DNA from: Mesorhizobium qingshengii
GTDB lineage: Bacteria; Pseudomonadota; Alphaproteobacteria; Rhizobiales; Rhizobiaceae
Assembly (NCBI RefSeq): GCF_027563465.1
Contig: NZ_JAPFQA010000002.1
Location: 248,001 to 312,000 of the forward strand
Reading direction: 5' to 3'
Length of the DNA: 64,000 nt
Under the pieces are notes generated by a model, which did not search any database, had not been told where the DNA came from, and was given only the letters and a program-made list of their open reading frames with translations. The translations under genes were made by a program, and so were the position numbers. Positions 36,853 to 46,257 of this stretch are shown one piece after another. How positions within the stretch are numbered: the stretch's first letter is position 1; every line of letters begins with the position of its first letter.

Positions 36853-36956
36853 GCGGCAGAGACTGAAGCCAAATCTCGAACTCAACACGCACAGCGCTGT
36901 GCGATCGTCCGTGGAAAGCGGCGCTCGCGCGGACTTGACTCTTGGAGGAAACGATC

Positions 36957-37979
36957 ATGAAAAAGTTGGATCATGCGGTCCCCTTCACACATAAATGGGT
37001 GGAGGGCTCGATCATGGCGATGCGCGGGGTAGGTCGGGGTTCAGGGCGACACACGCACCACCTGACCGAAGAAAGACAAGGGACTTTTCACTATACGATG
37101 GGTCCGTATTCGGAGCCGGTCCTCAAGATTTCCCCTGGCGACAGGATAGTCGTCGAAACGCGAGACGCCTTCGAAGGCGCCATTCGGCACGAATCCGACA
37201 AGCCTTCGCAACTTTTGCGAATGCCGTTTCTCAATCCTCAGAACGGACCGATCATGGTCGAAGGGGCGGAGAAGGGCGACACCGTTGCGGTCTACATCGA
37301 GTCAATGGTGCCCCGCGGCGAAAATCCGCGCGGCACTTGCTGCATGATCGAGGAGTTTGGTGGACTAACCGGTACGACATACACCGCCATGCTCAACGAG
37401 CCACTTCCCGAGGTGGTTCGCAAGATCAACCTCGATGACAAGAACGTCTACTGGAGCGATCGCGTCACACTTCCTTATAAACCACATATCGGGACACTAA
37501 GCTGCTCGCCCGAGATCGATTCGATCAACTCGCTGACGCCTGACAACCATGGCGGCAACATGGACCTGCCGGATATGGGACCTGGCAGCGTGACCTATTT
37601 GCCCGTTCGCTCGCCCGGCGCACGCGTCTTCATTGGCGACGCGCATGCCTGCCAGGGCGACGGCGAGGTCTGCGGTGTGGCGGTTGAGTATTCAGCGACC
37701 GTCACTATCCGTGTCGATCTGATCAAGGGCTGGACAATCGACTGGCCGCGGCTTGAGACCGCCGATCTCATCATGGCGATCGGCAGCGCCAGACCCCTTG
37801 AGGACGCAACACGCATCGCTTACCGCGAATTGATCCGCTGGATGGTCGCGGAGTTCGCCTTCGAAAAATGGGACGCTTACATGCTGCTCAGCCAATGCGG
37901 CATCGTGCGACTGGGCAACTTCGTGGACCCGAAGTGTTCGGTCGCCGCGGCAGTGAGGAAAACAATTATCAACAGGTAG
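36957..37979 (+). CDS. fmdA: Acetamidase/formamidase family amidase
   Basis: A 340-residue amidase of the FmdA_AmdA family. The family motifs are present: PISPGDRIVVETRD-like LKISPGDRIVVETRDAF, then IGTLSCSPEIDS, TPDNHGGNMDLPDM and FIGDAHACQGDGEV. It hydrolyses short amides such as formamide or acetamide to acid plus ammonia. It is the natural next step after a nitrile hydratase and is driven by the AmiC/AmiR-like pair upstream. The ATG at 36957 follows a TTGGAGGAA site. A 12-nt perfect palindrome CACAGCGCTGTG lies upstream at 36890-36901. Confidence 0.88.
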   Translation: MKKLDHAVPFTHKWVEGSIMAMRGVGRGSGRHTHHLTEERQGTFHYTMGPYSEPVLKISPGDRIVVETRDAFEGAIRHESDKPSQLLRMPFLNPQNGPIMVEGAEKGDTVAVYIESMVPRGENPRGTCCMIEEFGGLTGTTYTAMLNEPLPEVVRKINLDDKNVYWSDRVTLPYKPHIGTLSCSPEIDSINSLTPDNHGGNMDLPDMGPGSVTYLPVRSPGARVFIGDAHACQGDGEVCGVAVEYSATVTIRVDLIKGWTIDWPRLETADLIMAIGSARPLEDATRIAYRELIRWMVAEFAFEKWDAYMLLSQCGIVRLGNFVDPKCSVAAAVRKTIINR

Positions 37980-38039
37980 GCTGTTGCCGCAGGCTTTCGC
38001 CGCCTGAGACAGGGATCATCGAACGCAGACGTGGACAGG

Positions 38040-38630
38040 ATGAAAGCGACGCGCTTGACGCTGGTTTGCAGCGGCATCACGCACCGGATGCGCAAGGCGG
38101 GATTTCCGCTCGACGAGCCACTGGAAAAGCGCTCGATCGAGCTGGCGCGCGCGCTTGGACAGCATCTTTCAAAGACAGATCGCGTGTTCGTGGCTCCATC
38201 GCTGCGTGCGCGGGAGACAGCTCATTTGTTGGGGCTTCATGCAGCGACGCATGACAGCCTTCGAGACCAGAACTACGGCGTCTGGGAAGGCAAGATGCCA
38301 GAGACGATTGAGGCAGAGCAGCCTGGCGCACTTGCCGCATGGCGAGCCGATCCGGCCTATAGTCCCGGAGGTGGTGAATCACTGACAGAGGTTGCCACCC
38401 GAACCGCGGGATTCCTGGATGCAATGCGGTCAGCAAGCGGACAGCTGATAGCGGTCACCCACCCAGCGGTGGTGCGGACAGCCATGATCCACATATTGGC
38501 GGCGCCGCTAACGTCATGCTGGAAAATCGACACCCCCCCGCTTTCCATGATTAGCCTCTATTCGGACGGTAAGCGCTGGATACTTCGCACTTGTGGTTTG
38601 CAGCAACGCGCCGGTGGTGGATCTACCTGA
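38040..38630 (+). CDS. Degenerate histidine phosphatase family protein
   Basis: A 196-residue phosphoglycerate mutase-like fold protein. The usual catalytic start, an RHG motif, reads LVCSG (Cys10-Ser11), so both the arginine and the phospho-accepting histidine are replaced. Later motifs remain: APSLRARETAHLLG and the second His in AVTHPAVVRTAM. It is therefore probably not a phosphatase. Relatives with altered RHG motifs occur beside cobalt genes, which would fit its place in this cobalt-enzyme island. The start could also be a GTG nine bases earlier. Confidence 0.75.
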   Translation: MKATRLTLVCSGITHRMRKAGFPLDEPLEKRSIELARALGQHLSKTDRVFVAPSLRARETAHLLGLHAATHDSLRDQNYGVWEGKMPETIEAEQPGALAAWRADPAYSPGGGESLTEVATRTAGFLDAMRSASGQLIAVTHPAVVRTAMIHILAAPLTSCWKIDTPPLSMISLYSDGKRWILRTCGLQQRAGGGST

Positions 38631-38740
38631 CGGAATGTCAAAGCTGACGCACCCGCCGTCATCGATGATCCAAAAGAGGCATTCGAGCGCTCTCCGGTTT
38701 TTGGTCCCGTCGATGTTGGTCAACGCGACGTGCTCTCCAT

Positions 38741-39385
38741 TCAATGGGCGGCGCGCTTCTCGAGCGAACGCGCGTATTGCGTCAGGGGAAAGCACATGGC
38801 GAAGAAAATCAACGCCACCAGCCCGTAGACCTTGAACGGTTCGAAGGTCGCGTTGTTGATGGCGTTGGAGGTCCGCACCAGCTCCTCGAAGCCGATGATC
38901 GAGGTGAGCGCCGTCGATTTGATGAGCTGCACCAGGAAGCCGACGGTTGGCGCGCGGGTGATCGAAAACGCCTGCGGCAGGATGATCAGCCTGAGCTCCT
39001 GCAGATAGTGCAGGCCGAGGCTGGCGCCGGCGTCCCATTGGCCCGCTGGCAGCGCGTCGACGCCGGAGCGCCAGATTTCGGCGAGATAGGCGCTGGCGAA
39101 AAAGGTGAGGCCGAGCACCGCCGCCGTCCATGGCTCGATGCGCAGGCCGAGCATCGGCAGGCCGAAGAACATCAGGAACAGCTGCATCAACAGCGGCGTT
39201 CCCTGGAACAGCGCGATGTAGCCGGAGGCGAGGCGCCGGCTCCATGTGTTCTTGGCGATCCTGAAGAACAAGACGATCATGCCGACGATACCGCCGCCGA
39301 TGAAGGCGGCCAGCGACAACAGCACCGTCCAGCGGGCGGCAAGCAGCAGGTTGCGAACGATGTCCCAGAAGGTGAACTCGATCAT
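38741..39385 (-). CDS. Amino-acid-type ABC transporter permease
   Basis: A 214-residue permease of the His/Glu/Gln family with four to five membrane segments. Family motifs are FQGTPLLMQLFLMFFGLP near residues 60-77 and the coupling loop GASLGLHYLQELRLIILPQAF near 119-139. It overlaps the second permease gene by 4 nt. It is the last gene of the agmatinase operon; no ATP-binding gene follows. Confidence 0.88.
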   Translation of the reverse strand: MIEFTFWDIVRNLLLAARWTVLLSLAAFIGGGIVGMIVLFFRIAKNTWSRRLASGYIALFQGTPLLMQLFLMFFGLPMLGLRIEPWTAAVLGLTFFASAYLAEIWRSGVDALPAGQWDAGASLGLHYLQELRLIILPQAFSITRAPTVGFLVQLIKSTALTSIIGFEELVRTSNAINNATFEPFKVYGLVALIFFAMCFPLTQYARSLEKRAAH

Positions 39386-40038
39386 GACACGCCAGCCCCC
39401 AGGGCGCGGCGCCCACCCGAAACCAGCAGCCGGCGCAAGGCCATCGACAGGACGAGATAGACGATCGTCACGACAAGATAGGTCTCGAAGGAGCGGAAGG
39501 TGCGCGCCTGCAGCATATCCGCCTCGTAGGTCAGCTCGCGCACGGCGATCTGCGACACCACGGCGGATTCCAGCATCATGATGACGATCTGGCTGGTGAG
39601 CGCGGGAAAGATCACCTTTAGCGCCTGCGGCAGCACGATCTTGATGAACACCTGGCGTGGCCGCAGCCCAAGCGACAGGGCCGCTTCCGTCTGCCCGACA
39701 GGGACGGCGTCAAGCCCGGCGCCAACGATCTCGATGGTGTAGGCCGCCATGTTCAGCGTCATCGCCAGCATGGCGGCCAGCATCGGGTCGAGCCTTATGC
39801 CGAGGCTGGGCAGCCCGAAGAAGATGAAGAACAGCTGCACCAGGAATGGAGTGTTGCGGACAATCTCGACATAGATGGCGATCGCCCGCTTGAGCAGTAC
39901 GGGGCCGTTTCGGCGACCCGCTGCGCCCAGGATGCTGAGGAACGTTCCCGCCAGGGTGGTCACGGCGATCAACAGGATCGTCGTGGCCGCCCCGCGCGCG
40001 ATGTCGCCGGCAGCACCTGGAAGCCAGGCAAAGGCCAC
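39382..40038 (-). CDS. Amino-acid-type ABC transporter permease
   Basis: A 218-residue permease of the same family, with VEIVRNTPFLVQLFFIFFGLP near residues 57-77 and the coupling loop EAALSLGLRPRQVFIKIVLPQAL near 117-139. It would form a heterodimer with the neighbouring permease. It starts 6 nt after the binding-protein gene, with the stop codon and next start almost touching. Confidence 0.88.
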   Translation of the reverse strand: MAFAWLPGAAGDIARGAATTILLIAVTTLAGTFLSILGAAGRRNGPVLLKRAIAIYVEIVRNTPFLVQLFFIFFGLPSLGIRLDPMLAAMLAMTLNMAAYTIEIVGAGLDAVPVGQTEAALSLGLRPRQVFIKIVLPQALKVIFPALTSQIVIMMLESAVVSQIAVRELTYEADMLQARTFRSFETYLVVTIVYLVLSMALRRLLVSGGRRALGAGVS

Positions 40039-40044
40039 GGAAAC

Positions 40045-40854
40045 TCAATCCTTGAGGTTGTCGGGATTGAGCGGCGTCTTCAGCCAGGCTTTCGAGCTTT
40101 CGTCCAGCTTGCCGTCCGCCAGCATCTTGGCGATGGCGTCGTTGACCGCCTTCTTCAGGCTGTCCTCATTCTTGTTGAGACCGATATGCGAGGGCGAGGT
40201 CAGAAGCTGGAACTTCTGCTCCGGCTTGAGCTGGTCCTGCTTCGCCAGCACCTGCGCGCCGACATCGTTGCCGACGACCATCAGCTGGGTCTGGCCGGAA
40301 ATGAAGGCCTGGATCACCGAATTGTAGTTGTCGAAGCGCTTGATGTCGGCGGAGGCGGGTGCCGCCTCGGTGAGCGAAGTGTCCTCGAGCGTGCCGCGAT
40401 TGACCGCGATCGACTTGCCGGCAAGGTCTTCCTTGCCTTTGACCGTCAGGGCCGCCGGGCCGATCACCGCGATGTAATAGGGCGCGTAAGCAGCGGCGAA
40501 GTCGATGACCTGTTCGCGCTCCTTCGAATAGCCGACGCTCATCAGGATGTCGACGCGGTGGTCGTTCAGATAAGGAATGCGGTTCTGGCCGGTGACGGCG
40601 ACGGGATTGAGCTTCACCTTGAGCGTGTCGGCAATGTACTGCGCGACATCCATGTCGTAGCCCTTGAGGCTCATGTCGGCGCTGGCCGAGGAGAAGGGCG
40701 GAAAATCGGCGAAGACGCCGACATTGATGGTGCCGGCCTTGGTGATGTCGGCCAGTGCGTCGGCGTTGGCGGCCTGTGTGGCGAAGCCGAGACCTGCGGC
40801 GCCCAGCACCAGGACGGCGGCGATGGTTGATTTGAGTGTCGTGCGGATTGTCAT
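40045..40854 (-). CDS. Amino-acid-type ABC transporter substrate-binding protein
   Basis: A 269-residue periplasmic binding protein of family 3. Residues 1-32 are a signal peptide (cut near ANA-DA). The mature start ITKAGTINVGVFADFPPFSSAS and the block YDMDVAQYIADTLKVKLNPV are typical. A ligand-binding segment VDILMSVGYSKEREQVIDFA follows. Because the agmatinase-family gene is 82 nt upstream, the ligand may be a basic guanidino compound such as agmatine or arginine; that is inference. Confidence 0.88.
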   Translation of the reverse strand: MTIRTTLKSTIAAVLVLGAAGLGFATQAANADALADITKAGTINVGVFADFPPFSSASADMSLKGYDMDVAQYIADTLKVKLNPVAVTGQNRIPYLNDHRVDILMSVGYSKEREQVIDFAAAYAPYYIAVIGPAALTVKGKEDLAGKSIAVNRGTLEDTSLTEAAPASADIKRFDNYNSVIQAFISGQTQLMVVGNDVGAQVLAKQDQLKPEQKFQLLTSPSHIGLNKNEDSLKKAVNDAIAKMLADGKLDESSKAWLKTPLNPDNLKD

Positions 40855-40936
40855 TGTTATTCCCCTGTCTGGAAGCTTTGTCTGTTTGAAGCGGTCGCCG
40901 GCTCCAGCGCGGCGGCCGCCCTTTGCCTTGTCAGGA

Positions 40937-41998
40937 TCAGGCTGCCTTGCCGGTGACAGCCGGGCTGAACACCATCAGGCTCAGGATCTCGAACAGCACC
41001 TGTGCCGCGGCATGCGCCGTGTTGGTGGTGGCGTCATATTGCGGCGCTACCTCGACGACGTCGCCGCCGACGATGTTGAGGCCCTTCAGGCCGCGCAGCA
41101 GTTCCAGAACTTCCCGTGTCGTCAGGCCGCCGACTTCCGGCGTGCCGGTGCCGGGCGCGAAGGCCGGATCGACACTGTCGATGTCGAAGGAGACATAGGT
41201 CGGCCCGTCGCCGACTATTCTGCGCGCCTTCTCGATGATGGCGGGAAGGCCGAGGCCGGTGACCTCCTCGGCGTGGACCACGGTCATGCCGGACTCGTAG
41301 GTGAACTCCCACAGATATTCGGCCGAGCCGCGGATGCCGATCTGGATGGTGCGCGTCGGATCGAGCACGCCGTCCAGCACCGCGTTGCGGAACGGGCCGC
41401 CATGATGGAACTTGGTCATGTCGAAAAGACCGCTGGTGTCGCAATGGGCGTCGATGTGGATCAGGCCGACCGGAGCCTTCTTGCCGACGGCCTTCAGGAT
41501 CGGGTGGGTGATCGAATGATCCCCGCCAACCGAAAGCGGAATGACGCCGGCGTCGACGATCTGGTTGGTGCGGCGCTCGATATCCTCATGGCTGATCTCC
41601 AGCCGGTAGCGGCTGCGGAAAGGCGTGTCGCCGATATCGGCGACCCTGAGCTCGTGGGTCGGGGCGCATTCCAGCACATGATTGTAGGGGCCGATGCGCT
41701 CGATGGCGCGCAACGCCCTTGGCCCGAAGCGCGAGCCCGGCCGGTTGGTGACGCCGAGATCCATCGGCACGCCGATCATCGCCACCTGCAGATCGCCGAA
41801 ATCCGGGTTCTCGGCCGCGATTTCGCGGTATGGCGCGGCGAGGAAGGTCGGGATGCCGGAATAGGGCGCCAGCCTTGTGCCGGACTTGGAAAATATCTTG
41901 TCGGCGACCTTGCGGAATTTCGGGTCGAACATCTCGCCGCCATGGCTCTCGCCATATTTGCGACGCAACGCGTCGAGCTTGCCGCGATCGTAACCCAT
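40937..41998 (-). CDS. speB: Agmatinase/guanidinobutyrase-family ureohydrolase
   Basis: A 353-residue binuclear manganese ureohydrolase. The metal ligands are in GGDHSITHP, IHIDAHCDTS and SFDIDSVDPAFAPGTGTPE. It splits a guanidino compound into an amine and urea. The N-terminal extension of about 60 residues is longer than E. coli agmatinase and fits the guanidinobutyrase/guanidinopropionase-like group as well as agmatinase, so the exact substrate is open. The ATG at 41998 follows a GGGAGA site. The urea released can feed the urease at 1.8-9.5 kb. Confidence 0.88.
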   Translation of the reverse strand: MGYDRGKLDALRRKYGESHGGEMFDPKFRKVADKIFSKSGTRLAPYSGIPTFLAAPYREIAAENPDFGDLQVAMIGVPMDLGVTNRPGSRFGPRALRAIERIGPYNHVLECAPTHELRVADIGDTPFRSRYRLEISHEDIERRTNQIVDAGVIPLSVGGDHSITHPILKAVGKKAPVGLIHIDAHCDTSGLFDMTKFHHGGPFRNAVLDGVLDPTRTIQIGIRGSAEYLWEFTYESGMTVVHAEEVTGLGLPAIIEKARRIVGDGPTYVSFDIDSVDPAFAPGTGTPEVGGLTTREVLELLRGLKGLNIVGGDVVEVAPQYDATTNTAHAAAQVLFEILSLMVFSPAVTGKAA

Positions 41999-42176
41999 GC
42001 CGGTTCTCCCTGCTTGACTGGAGCGATCTGGTCTTTGGCGACGCGTGGCTCGACCCGTTTCGGATCCCGCCATGGTTGCGCCGGCCGCCTGTTGACCTGA
42101 CGTCTTGATGCTGTTCCCGGGGCAAAGTGTCGGGCAGCCCCTTTGAAAAATCAATTGATATTGTTAGGGTGTTTTC

Positions 42177-42193
42177 TGTGAGAAAAACTCACA
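42177..42193. promoter_or_regulatory. Palindromic operator before LysR gene
   Basis: TGTGAG-AAAAA-CTCACA is a perfect 6-5-6 inverted repeat ending 16 nt before the LysR ATG, in an AT-rich part of the divergent region 41999-42209. It is well placed as the autoregulatory site of that regulator and could also affect the agmatinase promoter on the other strand. Confidence 0.55.
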
Positions 42194-42209
42194 AACTATC
42201 GAGAGCCAG

Positions 42210-43184
42210 ATGGCTAAGCGCCTGCCGCCCCTCAATCCGTTGCGCGCCTTCGAGGCAACGGCCCGCCATGGCTCGCTGACCAAGGCGGCGAGCGAACTGA
42301 ATGTCACCCACGGCGCCATCAGCCACCAGATCAAGGCGCTGGAGCGGTCGCTCGGCGTCAAGCTGTTCGAGCGTGCCGGCCAGCGGGTCAAGCTGACCCC
42401 GCATGGCGCCGAACTCCTGCCGGCCGTATCGACAGCCTTCGACGGCATCGCCGCCGCCACCCAGCGGCTGACAAGGCCAGCGAGCAGCGGCGCGCTGTCG
42501 GTGTCCTGCGTGCCGGCGCTGCTGTTGCTGTGGATGACGCCGCGGCTGGGCAGCTTCACCGCGCAATATCCCGACATCCAGCTGACGCTTATCCCGTCCA
42601 ACGATCCCAAGGATCTCCGCGCGCCTAATATCGATGTCTGCGTGCATTATGGCGACGGCAGCTGGACCGATTGCTGGATGCGCAAATGGTCGGGCCTCGA
42701 ACTGTTCCCCGTGGTCAGCCCGACATTGATCAACAACCGTCCTATCCGCAGCGTGCGCGATCTCGCCGACCATGTCTTCCTGCACGGCGACGATGGCCGT
42801 GAGTGGCACACCTGGCTGGCCGCCGCCGATGCCCTGGACCTGGAACGCGGCCGCCGCCATCACCTGGGCGACGCCCGGATGGCGACCGAGGCCGCGGTCC
42901 ACGGCCATGGCGTGGCGCTTGGCGATTCGGTGACGGCAAGCGCGCTGCTGGCCAGAGGCATGCTGGTCGCGCCGTTCAGCCTGTCGGTGCCGGCGGTCGA
43001 CGATTTCTACGTCGTCTGCCGCAACGAGATGAGATCGACGCCGATCGTGCAGGTGTTCATCGACTGGCTGTTCGCCGAGAAGGCGCAGGACGACGGCCGC
43101 GCCGACGCGCCGGTGGCGGGCCGCATCGTCAGCCGCCGGAAGCGTCCGGCGCTCAGGGTCATCGGCGCCAAAACCGGGAGCTGA
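42210..43184 (+). CDS. LysR-family regulator (GcvA-like) of the agmatinase operon
   Basis: A 324-residue LysR regulator with the winged helix at residues 8-67 (LRAFEATARHGSLTKAASELNVTHGAISHQIKALE) and a ligand-binding domain. A basic C-terminal tail of about 30 residues (RRKRPALRV) extends beyond the normal end. It is divergent from the agmatinase-transporter operon and is the natural candidate to control it in response to the guanidino substrate. The palindrome at 42177-42193 lies directly upstream. Confidence 0.9.
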   Translation: MAKRLPPLNPLRAFEATARHGSLTKAASELNVTHGAISHQIKALERSLGVKLFERAGQRVKLTPHGAELLPAVSTAFDGIAAATQRLTRPASSGALSVSCVPALLLLWMTPRLGSFTAQYPDIQLTLIPSNDPKDLRAPNIDVCVHYGDGSWTDCWMRKWSGLELFPVVSPTLINNRPIRSVRDLADHVFLHGDDGREWHTWLAAADALDLERGRRHHLGDARMATEAAVHGHGVALGDSVTASALLARGMLVAPFSLSVPAVDDFYVVCRNEMRSTPIVQVFIDWLFAEKAQDDGRADAPVAGRIVSRRKRPALRVIGAKTGS

Positions 43185-43340
43185 CAGACCCGCGGTTCGC
43201 GACCGCCGCCGATGGTTCTCGGTCGGATGCAAGCTCTTCTTTTTGTCGGGCCAGCCTGAAACCGGGCAGCGTTTTGGGCAATTCGATGCTATGAGGCCTG
43301 TCGCGGTGTGGACAGCAGGCAGCGAAGGCGGTGTTGAAAT

Positions 43341-44645
43341 ATGGCTAAGACCGATATTGCACGGCGCGTCTACAACCACACCTGGAAGCTCGACCCGATC
43401 GTGCGCAGCCTGCTCGACACCGATTTCTACAAGCTTTTGATGCTGCAGATGATCTGGGGCATGTACCCCAAGGTCGACGCCACCTTCTCCCTGATCAACC
43501 GCACCACTTCGGTGCGGCTGGCGGACGAGATCGATGAAGGCGACCTGCGCGAACAGCTCGACCACGCGCGCACGCTGCGCTTCTCCAAGAAGGAAATGAT
43601 CTGGCTCGGCGGCAACAATTTCTATGGCCGCAAGCAGATCTTCGAACCGGAGTTCCTCGCCTGGCTGGAGAATTTCCGGCTGCCCGCATACGAGCTCTGC
43701 AGGCGCGACGGCCAGTACGAACTCACCTTCAGCGGTCCGTGGATGTATACCACGCTGTGGGAGATTCCGGCGCTGGCCATTATCAATGAACTTCGATCTC
43801 GCGCGGCCATGCGGGCCTTCGGCCCCTTCGCGCTCGATGTGCTGTATGCCCGCGCCAAGGCCAAGATGTGGGCCAAGACCGAGCGGCTGAAGGCGCTGCC
43901 CGGCATCCGCATCTCGGACTTCGGCACCCGCCGGCGGCATTCCTTCCTGTGGCAGCGCTGGTGCGTCGAGGCGCTGAAGGAAGGCATCGGCGAGGCTTTC
44001 ACCGGCACCTCCAACGTGCTTCTGGCGATGGACAACGACCTCGAAGCGCTCGGCACCAATGCGCATGAACTGCCGATGGTGTTTGCCGCGCTCGCCAATT
44101 CGGAGAAGGAGCTGAAACAGTCGCCCTACAAGGTGCTGCAGGACTGGCAACGCTACTATGGCGGCAATCTGCTGATCGTGCTGCCCGATGCCTTCGGCAC
44201 CGCCTCCTTCCTGCGCGATGCGCCGGACTGGGTGGCTGACTGGACCGGTTTTCGCCCCGACAGCGCGCCGCCGATCGAAGGTGGCGAGAAGATCCTGTCC
44301 TGGTGGCGCGAGAAGGGCAAGGATCCCCGGCAAAAGCTGCTGATCTTCTCCGACGGGCTCGAGGTCGAAACGATCGAGGAGACCTACCGCCATTTCAAGG
44401 GCAAGGTTCGCATGTCCTTCGGCTGGGGCACCAACCTGACCAACGATTTCGAAGGCTGCGCGCCGACCGAGACCAACAGGCTGGACGCCATATCGCTGGT
44501 CTGCAAGGTCACCGAAGCCAATGGCCGGCCGGCGGTCAAGCTTTCCGACAATCCGGCCAAGGCGACCGGCGACGAAAAAGAGATCGAGCGCTATATCGGC
44601 ATCTTCGGTGAGAAGGACCGCGTGGAGCAACTGGTCAAGGTTTGA
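43341..44645 (+). CDS. pncB: Nicotinate phosphoribosyltransferase
   Basis: A 434-residue PncB that joins nicotinate to PRPP to form nicotinate mononucleotide in NAD salvage. Family marks are [16 protein letters not shown] near residues 24-39, the regulatory histidine region [13 protein letters not shown] near 204-216, GTSNVLLA, and the phosphate-binding [11 protein letters not shown] near the C-terminus. It acts in the cytoplasm. A nicotinamidase gene is 7.8 kb downstream on the other strand, so both steps from nicotinamide to NaMN are in the window. Confidence 0.95.
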   Translation: MAKTDIARRVYNHTWKLDPIVRSLLDTDFYKLLMLQMIWGMYPKVDATFSLINRTTSVRLADEIDEGDLREQLDHARTLRFSKKEMIWLGGNNFYGRKQIFEPEFLAWLENFRLPAYELCRRDGQYELTFSGPWMYTTLWEIPALAIINELRSRAAMRAFGPFALDVLYARAKAKMWAKTERLKALPGIRISDFGTRRRHSFLWQRWCVEALKEGIGEAFTGTSNVLLAMDNDLEALGTNAHELPMVFAALANSEKELKQSPYKVLQDWQRYYGGNLLIVLPDAFGTASFLRDAPDWVADWTGFRPDSAPPIEGGEKILSWWREKGKDPRQKLLIFSDGLEVETIEETYRHFKGKVRMSFGWGTNLTNDFEGCAPTETNRLDAISLVCKVTEANGRPAVKLSDNPAKATGDEKEIERYIGIFGEKDRVEQLVKV

Positions 44646-44648
44646 GAG

Positions 44649-46103
44649 GTGCCGGGATTGAATGCCATGACCGCTCGGTCGCATTCCCTCCCGCCCCGTG
44701 AGTGGCAATTCTTCTCAAAGATAGCCTTCGTCTGCGCGCTATTCCTTCCCTCCCCCGCCTTCGCTCATGCGTCCGACCGTGGCCATGTCCTTCTCTTGCC
44801 CACCGGCTATTATCTGGTCGGCGGCGCCTTCGCCGTGGCCGTCAGCTTCCTCGTTCTGGCGTTGCTGCCGGCGGATTCGCTTGAGCGTTTCTGGCGCCGC
44901 CGGCTGCCGCTTTTTGCGCTCGATGACAGCGACCGGGCCGCCGTCAGCCTGATATCCTTTGCCGGCTTTGTAATTTTGATCGCCGCTGGCGTCCTCGGCA
45001 GCCGCGATCCGCTCTCCAACCCGCTGCCGCTGGTGATCTGGACCCTGCTGTGGGCCGGTGCCACGCTGCTGCAAGGTGTCTTCGGCGATCTCTGGTCATG
45101 GCTGAACCCGTGGCATGGGCCGTGGCGCGTCGTCTCACGGCTGTTCGGCGCAGGCGATGAAGGGGCATGGCGCCTTCCCCGCTGGCTCGGCCGCTGGCCA
45201 GCCGTCATCTTGTTTTTCGGCTTTGCCTGGTTCGAACTCATCGATCCGGCTCCCGACGATCCGCTACGGCTCGCCGCAACCGCCGGCCTCTACTGGCTGC
45301 TCACCTTCCTCGCCATGCTGGCGTTCGGCTACCGCGACTGGAGCCGCAGCGGCGAATTGCTGACAGTCTTCTTCTCGATGGTGGCACGCTTCGCCGTCGT
45401 CGAGCGCGACGAAACCGGCCGGCTCGGCCTGTGCTGGCCGGGCGCCAAATTGCTCGCCGCCGAGCCGCTGCCGATCAGCGGCATCGCCTTTCTGTTATTG
45501 GCCCTGTCGTCGGTGTCCTTCGACGGCCTGTCGAAGACCTTTTTCTGGCTCGGCCTGTTCGGCATCAATCCGCTCGAGTTCCCCGGCCGCACCGCCCTGA
45601 TCGGGAGCGGCACTTTCGGGCTTGTCCTGACCTTCGTGCTGCTGGCGGCGGTATTCATCCTTGCTGTCTGGCTCGGCCAGCGTCTTGCCGCCAGCGGTCA
45701 ACCATTCGGCCAAGCCGCCGGCCTGCTGGTGTGGTCGATCGTGCCGATCGCACTCGCCTATCATGTCGCGCATTATCTGACGGCGCTGCTCGTCAACGGC
45801 CAATACGCGCTTGCGGCGCTGTCCGACCCGTTCGCGCTGGGCTGGAACCTGTTCGGCACCGCCGACATGCAGATAGAAGCCGGCATCGTTGCCGGCGCGG
45901 ATTCCGCGTGGTGGCTGTGGAACGCCCAGGCCGGCGCCATCATCCTCGGCCACGTGCTCGCCGTCCTCGTCGCCCACGGTTTCGCCGGACGGTTGCATCC
46001 GATGCCAGCGCGCGCCGCACTCAGCCAATTCCCGCTCACCGTGCTGATGATCGCCTATACGGTCTTCGGCCTCTGGTTGCTTGCCACGCCGACCGCCGGA
46101 TGA
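44649..46103 (+). CDS. Large conserved membrane protein, unassigned
   Basis: A protein of up to 484 residues with a signal-peptide-like start (cut near AFAHA) followed by about eleven hydrophobic segments. The motif HASDRGHVLLLPTGYYLVGGA near residues 40-60 and the GDLWSWLNPWHGPWR loop near 145-159 are distinctive. From memory, similar rhizobial proteins are sometimes labelled fenitrothion hydrolase (FedA/FedB-like), but I cannot see catalytic residues that prove it. It starts 3 nt after pncB with GTG (44649), or with ATG at 44667. Confidence 0.6.
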   Translation: MPGLNAMTARSHSLPPREWQFFSKIAFVCALFLPSPAFAHASDRGHVLLLPTGYYLVGGAFAVAVSFLVLALLPADSLERFWRRRLPLFALDDSDRAAVSLISFAGFVILIAAGVLGSRDPLSNPLPLVIWTLLWAGATLLQGVFGDLWSWLNPWHGPWRVVSRLFGAGDEGAWRLPRWLGRWPAVILFFGFAWFELIDPAPDDPLRLAATAGLYWLLTFLAMLAFGYRDWSRSGELLTVFFSMVARFAVVERDETGRLGLCWPGAKLLAAEPLPISGIAFLLLALSSVSFDGLSKTFFWLGLFGINPLEFPGRTALIGSGTFGLVLTFVLLAAVFILAVWLGQRLAASGQPFGQAAGLLVWSIVPIALAYHVAHYLTALLVNGQYALAALSDPFALGWNLFGTADMQIEAGIVAGADSAWWLWNAQAGAIILGHVLAVLVAHGFAGRLHPMPARAALSQFPLTVLMIAYTVFGLWLLATPTAG

Positions 46104-46257
46104 GAAAAGGGCGCCCCGATGTCGTTGGGGAAAGCTCGCTTGCCACATCAAGGCTTTGGTGATTTAGTTTGTACACATGCAATTTCTTGCACCCTCCGAG
46201 CGAGGATGCCGAAGCCGATTTATCGTTGGTCAAGACTGAAAAAACAGGGGAACGAAC

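Noticed and set aside
36890..36901. Palindrome CACAGCGCTGTG before the amidase gene
   Set aside because: Perfect but short and with no promoter nearby; too little to call an operator.
42189..44708. 839-codon frame antisense to the LysR and pncB genes
   Set aside because: Spans two certain genes on the other strand and has no domain; a by-product of codon bias.
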